Assembly (NCBI GenBank): GCA_033850885.1
Contig: JAWWPG010000011.1
Location: 1-28,668 of the forward strand
Length of the DNA: 28,668 nucleotides
Source of the DNA: JAWWPG01 sp033850885
GTDB lineage: Bacteria > Actinomycetota > Actinomycetes > Propionibacteriales > Nocardioidaceae
Direction of reading: 5' to 3'
Below the pieces are notes generated by a model, which saw only the letters and a list, made by a program, of their open reading frames with translations, had not been told where the DNA came from and made no database searches. A program made the position numbers and the translations under genes. Of the stretch, positions 13,582 to 21,589 are shown in pieces (positions within the stretch are counted from its first letter, which is position 1; each line of letters begins with the position of its first letter).

Positions 13582-13675
13582 GTTGCCAGATCGTTACCTC
13601 CCGTGCGCCGTACGGCAACGAGCCGAGGCATACGCTCCTGTCGGCTCTTGAAATACACCTGAGCTCCCGGAAAGG
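13582..13675 (+). promoter_or_regulatory. Probable control region of the peptide importer operon
   Basis: The 123-bp gap after aspS is less GC-rich than its surroundings. It holds an interrupted inverted repeat GAGCCGA/TCGGCTC (13620-13626 and 13641-13647) that brackets a possible -10 box TACGCT (13631-13636). Also present are the 10-bp palindrome GCCGTACGGC (13607-13616), and GTTGCC/GGCAAC arms (13582-13587 and 13614-13619). GGAAAGG (13669-13675) lies 6 nt before the ATG. The inverted repeats would suit a repressor site at the promoter, but no consensus -35 box was found, so the exact promoter is unsure. Confidence 0.4.
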
Positions 13676-13681
13676 TGCGCC

Positions 13682-14698
13682 ATGGCTGTCGTTGACGTGG
13701 ATTCCCTGGGCAACGAGCCCGTCGATCCGGATGACGACCTGCCAGATGAAGCGAAGAAGATAGCGGGTAGGTCGCCGACTCAGATCGCGATGCAGCGCCT
13801 GCGGAGCGACAAGCTGGCGATCTTCAACATCAGCGTCATCGTCTTCCTGATTCTCATCGCGGTGCTCGCGCCCCTGATCACGACGTACTGGCCCTGGGGG
13901 GAGCTCAGCACCAACGGCCAGTTCCAGCTGCTCGACCCGCTCGCGGGGAACCTGCCTGCAGTCGGTCCGCCGAACCACGGCTTCATCCTCGCCCACCCGC
14001 TGGGAGTCACCCCCAACACCGGGATCGACAACACGGCCTTCCTGCTCTACGGCTTACGCACGGACATGTTCATCGGCCTGGTCTCCACGGTGCTCAGCAT
14101 GATCATCGGCATCGTGCTCGGCCTGATGGCCGGGTTCTCACGCGGCCCCGTCGACAGGATCATCACCTTCGCCATCGACGTCTTCCTCTGCTTCCCGTTC
14201 CTGATCGGCGCGATCTCGCTGGCCCCGATCATCGCCAGCCACTTCGCCTCGGACCAGAGCGCCCTCACCAAGGCCCAGATCTTCTCCCTGATCGGGATCC
14301 TGGTGTTCTTCGGCTGGATGGGCCTGGCCCGGCTGATCCGTGGGTACGTGATCTCGCTCCGCGAGCGTGAGTTCATCCAGGCGGCCCAGGTCATCGGCGC
14401 CCCGACGCGCCGGATCCTGTTCAAGGAGCTGCTGCCCAACCTGGCGGGGCCCATCATCGTGTCGCTGTCGTTGACCCTGCCTGCACTCATCTCCGCGGAG
14501 GCGGTGCTGTCGTTCCTCGGGGTCGGCATCACCGGCTCGCCGTCGATCGGCCAGATGATCGAGAACGCGACGAACTACTACGCGTCGTACCCCCTCTACC
14601 TGTACGCACCCGTCTTCGTACTCCTCGTCCTCGTTATCTGTCTCAACCTCCTAGGCGACTCGGTCAGAGACGCCTTCGACCCAGGAACTCGTCGGTGA
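13682..14698 (+). CDS. ABC peptide importer, permease subunit (OppC/DppC family)
   Basis: This is one of two membrane subunits of a peptide/nickel-type (family 5) ABC importer. The 338-aa product has a ~40-residue acidic cytoplasmic N-terminus, the OppC_N-type entry (RSPTQIAMQRLRSDKLAIFN), a first membrane helix at about 46-66, a long extracytoplasmic loop, and five further helices. The EAA-like loop QAAQVIGAPTRRILFKELLPN, which contacts the ATPases, is near the C-terminal third, followed by PxLISAEAVLSFLGVG, typical of OppC. ATG 13682 has a good ribosome binding site. It is the first gene of the importer cluster; putting the C permease first, before the binding protein, is uncommon. The stop codon lies inside a hairpin (14692-14710). 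The substrate cannot be told from sequence. Confidence 0.93.
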   Translation: MAVVDVDSLGNEPVDPDDDLPDEAKKIAGRSPTQIAMQRLRSDKLAIFNISVIVFLILIAVLAPLITTYWPWGELSTNGQFQLLDPLAGNLPAVGPPNHGFILAHPLGVTPNTGIDNTAFLLYGLRTDMFIGLVSTVLSMIIGIVLGLMAGFSRGPVDRIITFAIDVFLCFPFLIGAISLAPIIASHFASDQSALTKAQIFSLIGILVFFGWMGLARLIRGYVISLREREFIQAAQVIGAPTRRILFKELLPNLAGPIIVSLSLTLPALISAEAVLSFLGVGITGSPSIGQMIENATNYYASYPLYLYAPVFVLLVLVICLNLLGDSVRDAFDPGTRR

Positions 14699-14710
14699 CT
14701 TCGTCACCGA
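14692..14710 (+). other. Hairpin spanning the stop codon of the first permease gene
   Basis: TCGGTGAC (14692-14699) and GTCACCGA (14703-14710) form a perfect 8-bp stem with a TTC loop. The TGA stop (14696-14698) is inside the stem. It sits 37 bp before the binding-protein ATG and could help set the level of the downstream, usually abundant, binding protein. Confidence 0.6.
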
Positions 14711-14746
14711 GAGAAATGCACGAAGCATCGAGAAAGGGTTAGGCAT

Positions 14747-16513
14747 ATGCGTTTGAAGAAACCTGCTGTCGCACTATCTGCCGGGGCATTACTCGCCTTG
14801 GCCGCCTGCGGCGGTTCCAGTAGCAACGGGACTCCGACGGTTCAGTCGAACACCCACATCGCGTCGGGCGGAGGGGCCGGTGCAGGGAAGGACCCGACAC
14901 GCCAGCCGCCGGCTCCAGCGATCCCGGGCGCCAAGAAGGGCGGCACCCTGACGGTGCTCAGTGACGCCTCGTTCACGACCGTGGACCCCACTGAGGCCTA
15001 CTACACCAACGTCGTCGGGATCTTGAGCGGTCTCGTCGTCCGGTCGTTGACGCAGTATGTCTACGACCCGAAGACCAAGGGCATGATCCTGATCCCGGAC
15101 CTGGCCACGAACCTCGGCGTTCCGAACAAGAACTTCACGCAGTGGAAGTTCACGATCCGCAAGGGCGTCAAGTTCGAGAACGGGAAGACGGTGACCCCCG
15201 CCGACATCAAGTACGGCATCGAGCGCTCCTTCGACCGCTCCACCTTCCCCGGTGGCGCGACTTATAGCAACGCGTACTTCCTGGACGGGAACACCTACAA
15301 GGGCCCCTACAAGACCCCTGGCAACTACAACGGCGTCACGATCAGCGGTCAGACCATCACGATCAAGATGGCCAAGCCGTTCCCGGACATGCCCTACTGG
15401 GGTGCGTTCCCGGCCATCAGCCCGATTCCTGCGGGTAAGGCGAGCGACCCGGCGACGTACAAGAACCACCCGTTGTCCACCGGCCCGTACATGTTCAAGA
15501 GCTACACCCCTGGTGAGTCACTGACCCTGGTCAAGAACCCGTACTGGTCCGCCGCGACCGACCCGGGCCGTCACCAGTACGTCAACGAGTTCGACATGAG
15601 TTTCACGGTCGACAGCGCCAAGATCGACCAGACCATGCTCGCCGACTCGGGCGCAGGCCAGACGACGCTCTCGTACGACCCGGTCCTGTCGGCCGACTAC
15701 CAGAAGTTCAGCCAGGACGCCAGCGACCGGCTGATCGTCGGTAGCGAGCCCTGCACGTTCATCTGGTACCCCGACAACCGTCAGATCACGGATATCAAGG
15801 TGCGCCAAGCGCTCGCCTGGGCCTATCCGTACCAGGCGGCCTGGGCAGCCGGTGGCTACATCGCCGGTGTCACCCGGATTGCGGCCTCCAACGTGATGCC
15901 TCCGGGCATTCCGGGCCGGGTGCCGTACAACCCCTTACCGGGACACAAGCCGGGGACAACCGACCCGGCAAAGGCGAAGTCCATCCTGCAGGCGGACGGC
16001 AAGCTGGGCTACACGATCAAGTATCCCTACGACACCGACGTCCCTCAGTCCGTCGATGTGAAGAACGTCGTCGAGAGCGCGCTCAAGCAGGCTGGCTTCA
16101 ACCCGCAGCCTTACGCGAGCACCTCGACGAACGTCTCGACGCAGGTAACCCAGAACCCGAAGGCGCCCGTCAACATCCGCTCCAGCGGATGGTGCTCTGA
16201 CTGGCCGTCCGGGACCACCTGGCTGCCGACCGAGTTCCAGTCGACGAACATCGCGAAGGACGGCTTCGGAGCCAACTACGAGGCGTTCTCGAACAAGGCG
16301 GTGGATGCGAGAATCAACGCCATCCAGCTGCTGCCGCTGAGCAAGCAGCCGGCCGCCTGGAACGCTCTCGACAAGGAGGTCCAGACGAAGTACTTCCCGA
16401 TCGTCGTGACCGGTTACGGCGGGGTCGCGATGACGCGTGGGTCGAAGGTCCATGGCGACCTCGACGACACCACGCTGGGCGGACCGACCTGGAAGGACAT
16501 CTGGCTGAGCTAG
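14747..16513 (+). CDS. ABC peptide importer, substrate-binding lipoprotein (family 5)
   Basis: This is the extracytoplasmic solute receptor of the importer. The 588-aa precursor starts with a lipoprotein signal peptide: basic MRLKKP, a hydrophobic core, and lipobox LAAC with Cys21 as the predicted lipidated residue. A ~45-residue Gly/Ser/Pro/Thr tether follows. The mature protein shows SBP_bac_5 features, including KKGGTLTVLSDASFTTVDPTEAYY near its start, WKFTIRKGVKFENGKTVTPADIKYGIERSFD in the middle, and LSTGPYMFKSYTPGESLTLVKNPYW. ATG 14747 has AGAAAGGG (14731-14738) 8 nt upstream. Cys residues in EPCTFIWYP and SGWCSDWPSG could form a disulfide. Oligopeptides, dipeptides or other solutes are all possible substrates. 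Two strong hairpins follow, as often seen after abundant binding-protein genes. Confidence 0.93.
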   Translation: MRLKKPAVALSAGALLALAACGGSSSNGTPTVQSNTHIASGGGAGAGKDPTRQPPAPAIPGAKKGGTLTVLSDASFTTVDPTEAYYTNVVGILSGLVVRSLTQYVYDPKTKGMILIPDLATNLGVPNKNFTQWKFTIRKGVKFENGKTVTPADIKYGIERSFDRSTFPGGATYSNAYFLDGNTYKGPYKTPGNYNGVTISGQTITIKMAKPFPDMPYWGAFPAISPIPAGKASDPATYKNHPLSTGPYMFKSYTPGESLTLVKNPYWSAATDPGRHQYVNEFDMSFTVDSAKIDQTMLADSGAGQTTLSYDPVLSADYQKFSQDASDRLIVGSEPCTFIWYPDNRQITDIKVRQALAWAYPYQAAWAAGGYIAGVTRIAASNVMPPGIPGRVPYNPLPGHKPGTTDPAKAKSILQADGKLGYTIKYPYDTDVPQSVDVKNVVESALKQAGFNPQPYASTSTNVSTQVTQNPKAPVNIRSSGWCSDWPSGTTWLPTEFQSTNIAKDGFGANYEAFSNKAVDARINAIQLLPLSKQPAAWNALDKEVQTKYFPIVVTGYGGVAMTRGSKVHGDLDDTTLGGPTWKDIWLS

Positions 16514-16523
16514 ACAGCAGTGC

Positions 16524-16558
16524 CCGGTCGCTGCCACCCTTTCGGTGGCAGCGACCGG
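16524..16558 (+). terminator. Perfect 15-bp hairpin after the binding-protein gene (partial terminator or mRNA stabiliser)
   Basis: CCGGTCGCTGCCACC (16524-16538) pairs exactly with 16544-16558 around the 5-nt loop CTTTC. It begins 10 bp after the stop codon. The following bases (TAACAACCC) are not a U-tract, so full intrinsic termination is doubtful. A role in partial termination or in shielding the upstream mRNA from 3' exonucleases fits its position between a receptor gene and a permease gene. Confidence 0.75.
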
Positions 16559-16570
16559 TAACAACCCTCA

Positions 16571-16603
16571 GGTGTGGGGTGGGTCTTAGGCCAACCCCAC
16601 ACC
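16571..16603 (+). other. Second hairpin between binding-protein and permease genes
   Basis: GGTGTGGGGTGGG (16571-16583) and CCAACCCCACACC (16591-16603) can form a 13-bp stem with one mismatch and a 7-nt loop. It lies 12 bp after the first hairpin and about 10 bp before the ribosome binding site of the next gene. It may work with the first hairpin to reduce downstream expression. Confidence 0.65.
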
Positions 16604-16627
16604 GACCAGCACGGAGTGGAGAGCTCG

Positions 16628-17623
16628 ATGTTCGGGTACATCATCCGACGGCTGATCGCCGCCTTCCTCGTCATCGTCGTCACGTCGATCGCGGTCTTCG
16701 CGCTATTCGTCTTCGGGCCGGCGAGCCCCGCGTCGAAGCTCTGCAGTGCCAATGGCCGCTGCACGAACCAGCGGCTCGCGGAGTTCGAGCACTCGCTCGG
16801 GCTCGACCAGTCGTTCGCGTCGCAGTACGGAACCTTCGTCAAGGGGATATTCGTCAGCCGCACGATCCATCAGGGCTCGGCCGCCTACGCCTGCCCGGCG
16901 CCGTGCCTGGGCATCTCCTACCTCGACAGCACGCAGGTGCGTGCCCAGATCACCCACCGCTTCCCGGCGACGCTCTCCATCGCCGTCGGCGGCGCGATCA
17001 TCGAGCTGTTCCTCGGTCTGACCATGGGGTCGATGGCCGCCCGCTGGCGTGGCAGCGCGGGAGACCGGCTGCTGGTGAGCGGATCCCTCCTCGTCAGCTC
17101 CTTCCCGTACTTCATCGTGTGCCTGCTCGCCTGGATCTACCTGTTCAGCGTGTGGGGGATCTTCCCGCAGTCGGGGTACACCTCTCCCTTCAGTAGCCCG
17201 TACCAGTGGGCAGCGGGTCTCCTGCTGCCCTGGCTCGTCCTCGGCGTGACCGGCTCGACGAACTACGCCCGGTACGGGCGCACCCAGATGGTGGAGGTTC
17301 TGGGGGAGGACTATGTCCGCTCGGCCACGGCCAAGGGTGTCTCGGTCAACAAGACCGTGTTCAAGCATGCGCTCCGGGCTGCCATCGTGCCGATCATCAC
17401 GATCTTCGGCATCGACTTCGCGTACCTGCTGTCGGGCACGATCATCACCGAGAAGATCTTCGACATCCAGGGCATCGGCTTGTACGCGCTGACCTCCGCA
17501 TTGAACCTGGACTATCCGGCCGTAAACGGCACCGTGCTGTTCGCCGCTGTCATCATTGTTGTCGCGAACATCATCGTGGATGTCATGTACAGTGTCATCG
17601 ACCCGCGAGTGAGGCTCACGTGA
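16628..17623 (+). CDS. ABC peptide importer, permease subunit (OppB/DppB family)
   Basis: This is the second membrane subunit of the importer. The 331-aa protein starts with the OppB signature (FGYIIRRLIAAFLVIVVTSIAVFALF), whose first helix spans about 8-31. A ~90-residue extracytoplasmic loop follows, carrying four cysteines in CSANGRC and CPAPC, which could form disulfides outside the cell. Five more helices follow. The EAA-like coupling loop is YVRSATAKGVSVNKTVFKHALRAA, and the C-terminus has the usual GIGLYALTSALNLDYPAVNGTVLF segment. I chose ATG 16628 because GGAGTGGAGAG (16613-16623) is 4-5 nt upstream and the membrane helix starts at once; an in-frame ATG at 16574 lies inside the second hairpin. 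The stop overlaps the next GTG (GTGA). Confidence 0.93.
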   Translation: MFGYIIRRLIAAFLVIVVTSIAVFALFVFGPASPASKLCSANGRCTNQRLAEFEHSLGLDQSFASQYGTFVKGIFVSRTIHQGSAAYACPAPCLGISYLDSTQVRAQITHRFPATLSIAVGGAIIELFLGLTMGSMAARWRGSAGDRLLVSGSLLVSSFPYFIVCLLAWIYLFSVWGIFPQSGYTSPFSSPYQWAAGLLLPWLVLGVTGSTNYARYGRTQMVEVLGEDYVRSATAKGVSVNKTVFKHALRAAIVPIITIFGIDFAYLLSGTIITEKIFDIQGIGLYALTSALNLDYPAVNGTVLFAAVIIVVANIIVDVMYSVIDPRVRLT

Positions 17624-18696
17624 CGGTACTTGACGACGATCGTCCCACTTCGAAACCGAGTCCTGCCGAGGCAGGCGAGCCGTTTCTGGTGGTCGAGAAC
17701 CTCACCGTCAAGTTCCCGACGCACGACGGCCAGGTGCAGGCCGTCACCGACCTCAGCTACAGCGTCGAGATGGGCAAGACGCTCGGAATCGTGGGCGAGT
17801 CGGGTTCCGGCAAGAGCGTGTCGTCGATGGCTGTGCTGGGGCTGCACGACATCAAGCGGACCCACCTGACCGGTTCGATCCGGGTCGGCGGCAAGGAGAT
17901 CGTCGGCGCCTCGAACTCGACGCTGCGCAAGATCAGAGGCACCGAGGTCGCCATGATCTTCCAGGACGCGCTGTCGGCCCTGCACCCCTTCTTCACCATC
18001 GGCAACCAGATCATCGAGGCCTACCGCCTGCACAACAAGGTGTCAAGGTCTGCCGCGAAGCGTCGAGCCGTCGAGATGCTCGACCTGGTGGGCATCCCAC
18101 AGCCCGACCGCCGCGTCGACGACTTCCCCCACCAGTTCTCCGGCGGCATGCGGCAGCGCGCGATGATCGCCATGGCGCTGGTCAACAACCCCCGGCTGCT
18201 GATCGCCGACGAGCCGACCACGGCCTTGGACGTCACCGTGCAGGCGCAGATCCTCGACCTGATCCAGGAGCTCCAGAAGGAGTTCGGGTCTGCCGTCGTA
18301 ATGATCACCCACGACCTCGGCGTCATCGCCGAGATCGCCGACGACGTTCTCGTCATGTACGCCGGCAAGTGCGTCGAGAAGGGGACCTGCAAGCAGCTGC
18401 TGACCCACCCAGAGATGCCGTACACCTGGGGTCTGCTCGGCAGCAGTGCGGACGTCGCCGGCGACGTGGAGAAGCCGCTGGTGCCGATCCCGGGCACTCC
18501 CCCGAGCCTGCTCAGCCCGCCGAGTGGATGCGCGTTCCATCCGCGCTGCGTGCACACCGACAAGGTCGAGGGCGGCCGCTGCCAGTCGGAGGTGCCCGAG
18601 CTCAGGCCGGGTGGTCAGCCCGGGCACTTCATCCGGTGCCACCTGGATAACCCGGACATGATCTACGAGAAGGAAGTCAAGGAGGAGATCGGGTGA
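17620..18696 (+). CDS. ABC peptide importer, ATPase subunit (OppD/DppD family)
   Basis: This is one of two cytosolic ATPases that power the importer. From GTG 17620, which overlaps the previous stop by 4 bases, the product has 358 aa. Motifs are Walker A GESGSGKS (59-66), Q-loop MIFQD (112-116), ABC signature FSGGMRQR (173-180), Walker B LLIADEP (193-199), D-loop ALD and switch His231 (MITHDLG). The C-terminal extension has the oligopeptide-transporter pattern GTPPSLLSPPSGCAFHPRC, whose cysteines suggest the Fe-S or metal site described for DppD/OppD ATPases. Full motif conservation suggests an active enzyme. The gene is coupled to the following ATPase by another GTGA overlap. Confidence 0.94.
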   Translation: MTVLDDDRPTSKPSPAEAGEPFLVVENLTVKFPTHDGQVQAVTDLSYSVEMGKTLGIVGESGSGKSVSSMAVLGLHDIKRTHLTGSIRVGGKEIVGASNSTLRKIRGTEVAMIFQDALSALHPFFTIGNQIIEAYRLHNKVSRSAAKRRAVEMLDLVGIPQPDRRVDDFPHQFSGGMRQRAMIAMALVNNPRLLIADEPTTALDVTVQAQILDLIQELQKEFGSAVVMITHDLGVIAEIADDVLVMYAGKCVEKGTCKQLLTHPEMPYTWGLLGSSADVAGDVEKPLVPIPGTPPSLLSPPSGCAFHPRCVHTDKVEGGRCQSEVPELRPGGQPGHFIRCHLDNPDMIYEKEVKEEIG

Positions 18697-19751
18697 CCGC
18701 CGTGCCGCTGACGGAGCCCTCGAGCTCCGGCCCACCGCTGCTGGAGGTCAAGAACCTCCAGAAGTACTTCCCCGTCAAGTCCAGCGGCCTGGTCCGCCGG
18801 ACCGTCGGCCATGTGCAGGCAGTCGACGGGGTGAGCTTCACCCTCGAGCGGGGCGGGTCGCTGGGGCTGGTGGGGGAGTCGGGATGTGGCAAGACGACCA
18901 CCGGCCGGGTGATCACCCGGCTGTACGACCCGACGGACGGGGAGGTCTTGTTCGAGGGCCACGAGATCGGGCATCTCAGCCGCCGGGAGATGCTGCCGTA
19001 CCGGCGCGAGATCCAGCTGATCTTCCAGGACCCCTACTCCTCGCTCAACCCCCGTCACACCGTCGGCACCATCGTCGGCGCGCCACTGGTGGTGCACAAG
19101 GCGGCCGAGAAGAGCAAGGTGATCAACCGCGTCCAGGAGCTTCTCGAGGTGGTGGGTCTCAACCCCGAGCACTACAACCGCTACCCGAGCGAGTTCTCCG
19201 GAGGACAACGGCAGCGCATCGGTATCGCCCGAGCCCTGGCACTGAACCCGAAGCTGATCGTCGCCGACGAGCCGGTGTCCGCGCTCGACGTCTCCATTCA
19301 GGCGCAGGTGATCAACCTCCTCGGCGACCTGCAGAAGGAGTTCGGGATCGCGTTCCTCTTCATCGCCCATGACCTCGCGATCGTCCGGCACTTCTGTCCG
19401 CAGATCGCAGTCATGTACCTCGGCAAGATCGTCGAGATCGGCGACCGGGAGCAGATCTACACCACGCCGCACCACCCGTACACGCAGGCTCTGCTGTCGG
19501 CCGCGCCCGACGTGAAGCAGGCAGCGATCGGCGGGCGCCGCGAGCGCATCCGGCTGGTCGGCGACGTCCCGAGCCCGATCAACCCGCCGTCGGGGTGCCG
19601 CTTCCGCACCCGGTGCTGGAAGGCCCAGGACATCTGCACCGAGCAGGAGCCGCCGTTGCTGCAGGTCGGTGGGCGTGACGTCGCGTGCCACTTCGCGGAG
19701 CCGCTCCAGGTCATCGCCCCCATCGACACCGAGGCCCCCGCGTCTGCGTGA
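18693..19751 (+). CDS. ABC peptide importer, ATPase subunit (OppF/DppF family)
   Basis: This is the second ATPase of the importer and should heterodimerise with the preceding one. The 352-aa product begins at GTG 18693, with AAGGAGGAG (18679-18687) 5 nt upstream. Motifs are Walker A GESGCGKT (61-68), Q-loop LIFQDPYSSLNPR, signature FSGGQRQR (168-175), Walker B LIVADEP (188-194), ALDVS and the switch His in FIAHDLA. FPVKSSGLVRRTVGHVQAVDGV near the N-terminus is typical of OppF. A C-terminal oligopeptide-transporter domain has PPSGCRFRTRCWKAQDIC. The stop codon TGA (19749-19751) overlaps the GTG of rarA, which joins the importer operon to a DNA-repair gene. Confidence 0.94.
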   Translation: MTAVPLTEPSSSGPPLLEVKNLQKYFPVKSSGLVRRTVGHVQAVDGVSFTLERGGSLGLVGESGCGKTTTGRVITRLYDPTDGEVLFEGHEIGHLSRREMLPYRREIQLIFQDPYSSLNPRHTVGTIVGAPLVVHKAAEKSKVINRVQELLEVVGLNPEHYNRYPSEFSGGQRQRIGIARALALNPKLIVADEPVSALDVSIQAQVINLLGDLQKEFGIAFLFIAHDLAIVRHFCPQIAVMYLGKIVEIGDREQIYTTPHHPYTQALLSAAPDVKQAAIGGRRERIRLVGDVPSPINPPSGCRFRTRCWKAQDICTEQEPPLLQVGGRDVACHFAEPLQVIAPIDTEAPASA

Positions 19752-21109
19752 CCGGCTTCCTCTTCGACGTCGGCCCGAGCTCAGCCACCGGCGGCAGCCT
19801 CTCCGAGCAGGACCATCCGTCCGCGCCGCTCGCCGTCAGGATGCGTCCGCGCACCCTCGACGAGCTGGTGGGTCAGGACCATCTACTCAGCCCCGGGTCA
19901 CCGCTTCGCCGTCTCGTCGAGTCCGACCAGCCCTCCGCCGTTCTCCTGTGGGGCCCGCCGGGCACCGGGAAGACGACGATCGCGGGCATCCTCTCGGCGT
20001 CGACCAGCCGGCGGTTCCTGGAGGTGCCGGCGGTCGCGGCCGGCGTGAAGGAGCTGCGGGAAGTCATCGACTCGGCCCGCCGGGAGCTGGCGCGCGGCGG
20101 CCAGGAGACGGTCCTGTTCGTGGACGAAGTGCACCGTTTCAGCAAGTCGCAGCAGGACACCCTGCTTCCCGCTGTCGAGAACCGGTGGGTGACGCTGGTC
20201 GCCGCGACGACCGAGAACCCTTTCTTCTCGGTGATCGGGCCGTTGCTCTCTAGGTCTCTCCTGCTGACGCTCGAGCCGATGTCCGACGACGCGGTCCGGA
20301 CGGTTCTCGAGCGGGCGGTGGAGGACCAGCGCGGGCTGGACGGGAAGGTCGAGGTCACGTCCGAGGCACTTGAGCAGCTGGTGCGGATGGCGGGTGGCGA
20401 CGCCCGGCGGGCCCTCACCTACCTCGAGTCCGCCGCGGCCGGTGCTCCCGCGCGCAGCGATGGTAAACCTCAGGTCGACCTCGAGGTTGTCCGGCTGGCG
20501 GTCGACCAGGCACCGGTCCGGTACGACCGCGCGGGCGACCAGCACTACGACGTGATCAGCGCGTTCATCAAGTCGATCCGGGGCAGCGACGTGGAGGCCT
20601 CGCTGCACTTCTTCGCACGGATGGTGGCCGCCGGGGAGGACCCGCGCTTCATCGCTCGCCGGTTGGTCATCCTCGCCAGCGAGGACATCGGGCTGGCGGA
20701 CCCGACCGCGTTGACTACCGCGGTCGCGGCGGCCCAGGCGGTGGCCCTGATCGGGATGCCGGAGGCCCGACTCAACCTCGGCCAGGCCGTCATCGCGCTT
20801 GCGCTGGCGCCCAAGTCGAACGCCGTGATCAAGGCGGTGGACGCGGCCCTCGCCGACGTCCGGGCGGGCGACATCGGCACTGTGCCCACGCACCTCCGAG
20901 ACGCCCACTACCCGGGTTCCAGCCGGCTCGGCCACGGCGGCGACTACGTCTACCCGCACGACGACGAGCGAGGGGTCGTGGCGCAGGCGTACGCCCCGCA
21001 GCAGCTGGCCACCACGAGCTACTACCAGCCGACGGCTCATGGTCAGGAGGCGGCGTACCAGGAGCGGCTGGCGAAGATCAAGGCGATCCTGGACGAGTCG
21101 TCGCCCTGA
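19748..21109 (+). CDS. rarA: Replication-associated recombination protein A (RarA/MgsA AAA+ ATPase)
   Basis: RarA is a clamp-loader-like AAA+ ATPase (WRNIP1 family) that acts at stalled replication forks and single-stranded DNA ends. From GTG 19748 the product has 453 aa. The N-terminal PLAVRMRPRTLDELVGQDHLL is family-typical. Then come Walker A GPPGTGKTT (69-77), Walker B LFVDEVHR (123-130), sensor 1 TTENP (154-158), an arginine finger in LLSRS (166-170), sensor 2, and the C-terminal tetramerisation part (YPHDDERGVVAQAYAP). I chose GTG 19748 because homologs as I recall them have a similar short leader before the conserved core and because it overlaps the oppF-type stop (GTGA). The local ribosome binding site is weak, so translation may rely on coupling. 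An internal rarA promoter may exist within the upstream gene. Confidence 0.93.
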   Translation: MTGFLFDVGPSSATGGSLSEQDHPSAPLAVRMRPRTLDELVGQDHLLSPGSPLRRLVESDQPSAVLLWGPPGTGKTTIAGILSASTSRRFLEVPAVAAGVKELREVIDSARRELARGGQETVLFVDEVHRFSKSQQDTLLPAVENRWVTLVAATTENPFFSVIGPLLSRSLLLTLEPMSDDAVRTVLERAVEDQRGLDGKVEVTSEALEQLVRMAGGDARRALTYLESAAAGAPARSDGKPQVDLEVVRLAVDQAPVRYDRAGDQHYDVISAFIKSIRGSDVEASLHFFARMVAAGEDPRFIARRLVILASEDIGLADPTALTTAVAAAQAVALIGMPEARLNLGQAVIALALAPKSNAVIKAVDAALADVRAGDIGTVPTHLRDAHYPGSSRLGHGGDYVYPHDDERGVVAQAYAPQQLATTSYYQPTAHGQEAAYQERLAKIKAILDESSP

Positions 21110-21119
21110 CCGGCCACGA

Positions 21120-21125
21120 TAGGCT
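21120..21125 (+). promoter_or_regulatory. Candidate -10 box before the small-gene/alaS operon
   Basis: TAGGCT (21120-21125), 11 bp after the rarA stop codon, matches the -10 box found elsewhere in this window. It would give a leader of about 32 nt carrying GGAGG (21152-21156), 7 nt before ATG 21164. No good -35 box is visible. Confidence 0.45.
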
Positions 21126-21163
21126 GTGGATTTCCAAGGATTCGAGTCTCCGGAGGCATCGCC

Positions 21164-21589
21164 ATGATGATCGCGACGCTCGCCATCGTGGCGGCAGGCA
21201 TCGCGATCGTCGTGCTGCTCGTGCAGGTCGCGGATCTGAGCCGGCGGCTGCGCCGGCTGGCCGCCGAGGTGCAGGACCTGCGCGATCAGGCTCCCGTCCC
21301 GATGCCCCCCTCGGGCGACCTGGAGCCGGTGGCGGTGATCACCGGGCTGCTCCCGGTGGGCGACCCTGAGCCGTCCGCGCACGTGTCGACCGGTCGGGTG
21401 GTGTCGGTGACGCTGGCCGGCCCGATGATCAAGGCCGCCGCGCTCTCCCACGGGGTACGGCGGGCGCTCGGCGAGGAGCAGCGGATGCGCATCGCCTACG
21501 CCTTCCGCAAGGAGCTCAAGCGCCAGCGCAGGGCGCGACGCAAGGCGGCGGCTCGCCGGCCTCGACAGCGAGAAGGCTGGCTGCCGTGA
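21164..21589 (+). CDS. Conserved actinobacterial membrane protein of unknown function
   Basis: I do not know a function. The 141-aa product starts with one membrane helix (about 2-22) and then a short coiled segment (LSRRLRRLAAEVQDLRDQ), like other small DUF948-type proteins upstream of alaS. The rest differs from DUF948: a Pro-rich linker, a compact conserved-looking part (VAVITGLLPVGD, then RVVSVTLAGPMIKAAALSHGVRRALGEEQRMRIAYAFRKELKRQRR), and a strongly basic C-terminus that could bind nucleic acid or lipid head groups. The N-out/C-in topology follows from the basic residues after the helix. ATG 21164 has GGAGG 7 nt upstream; ATG 21167 is the next codon. The stop overlaps the following GTG. 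Confidence 0.8.
   Translation: MMIATLAIVAAGIAIVVLLVQVADLSRRLRRLAAEVQDLRDQAPVPMPPSGDLEPVAVITGLLPVGDPEPSAHVSTGRVVSVTLAGPMIKAAALSHGVRRALGEEQRMRIAYAFRKELKRQRRARRKAAARRPRQREGWLP

Noticed and set aside
12518..13996. Minus-strand open frame across aspS and the importer start (492 codons)
   Set aside because: Shadow of aspS; it crosses a gene boundary and a control region without any domain.
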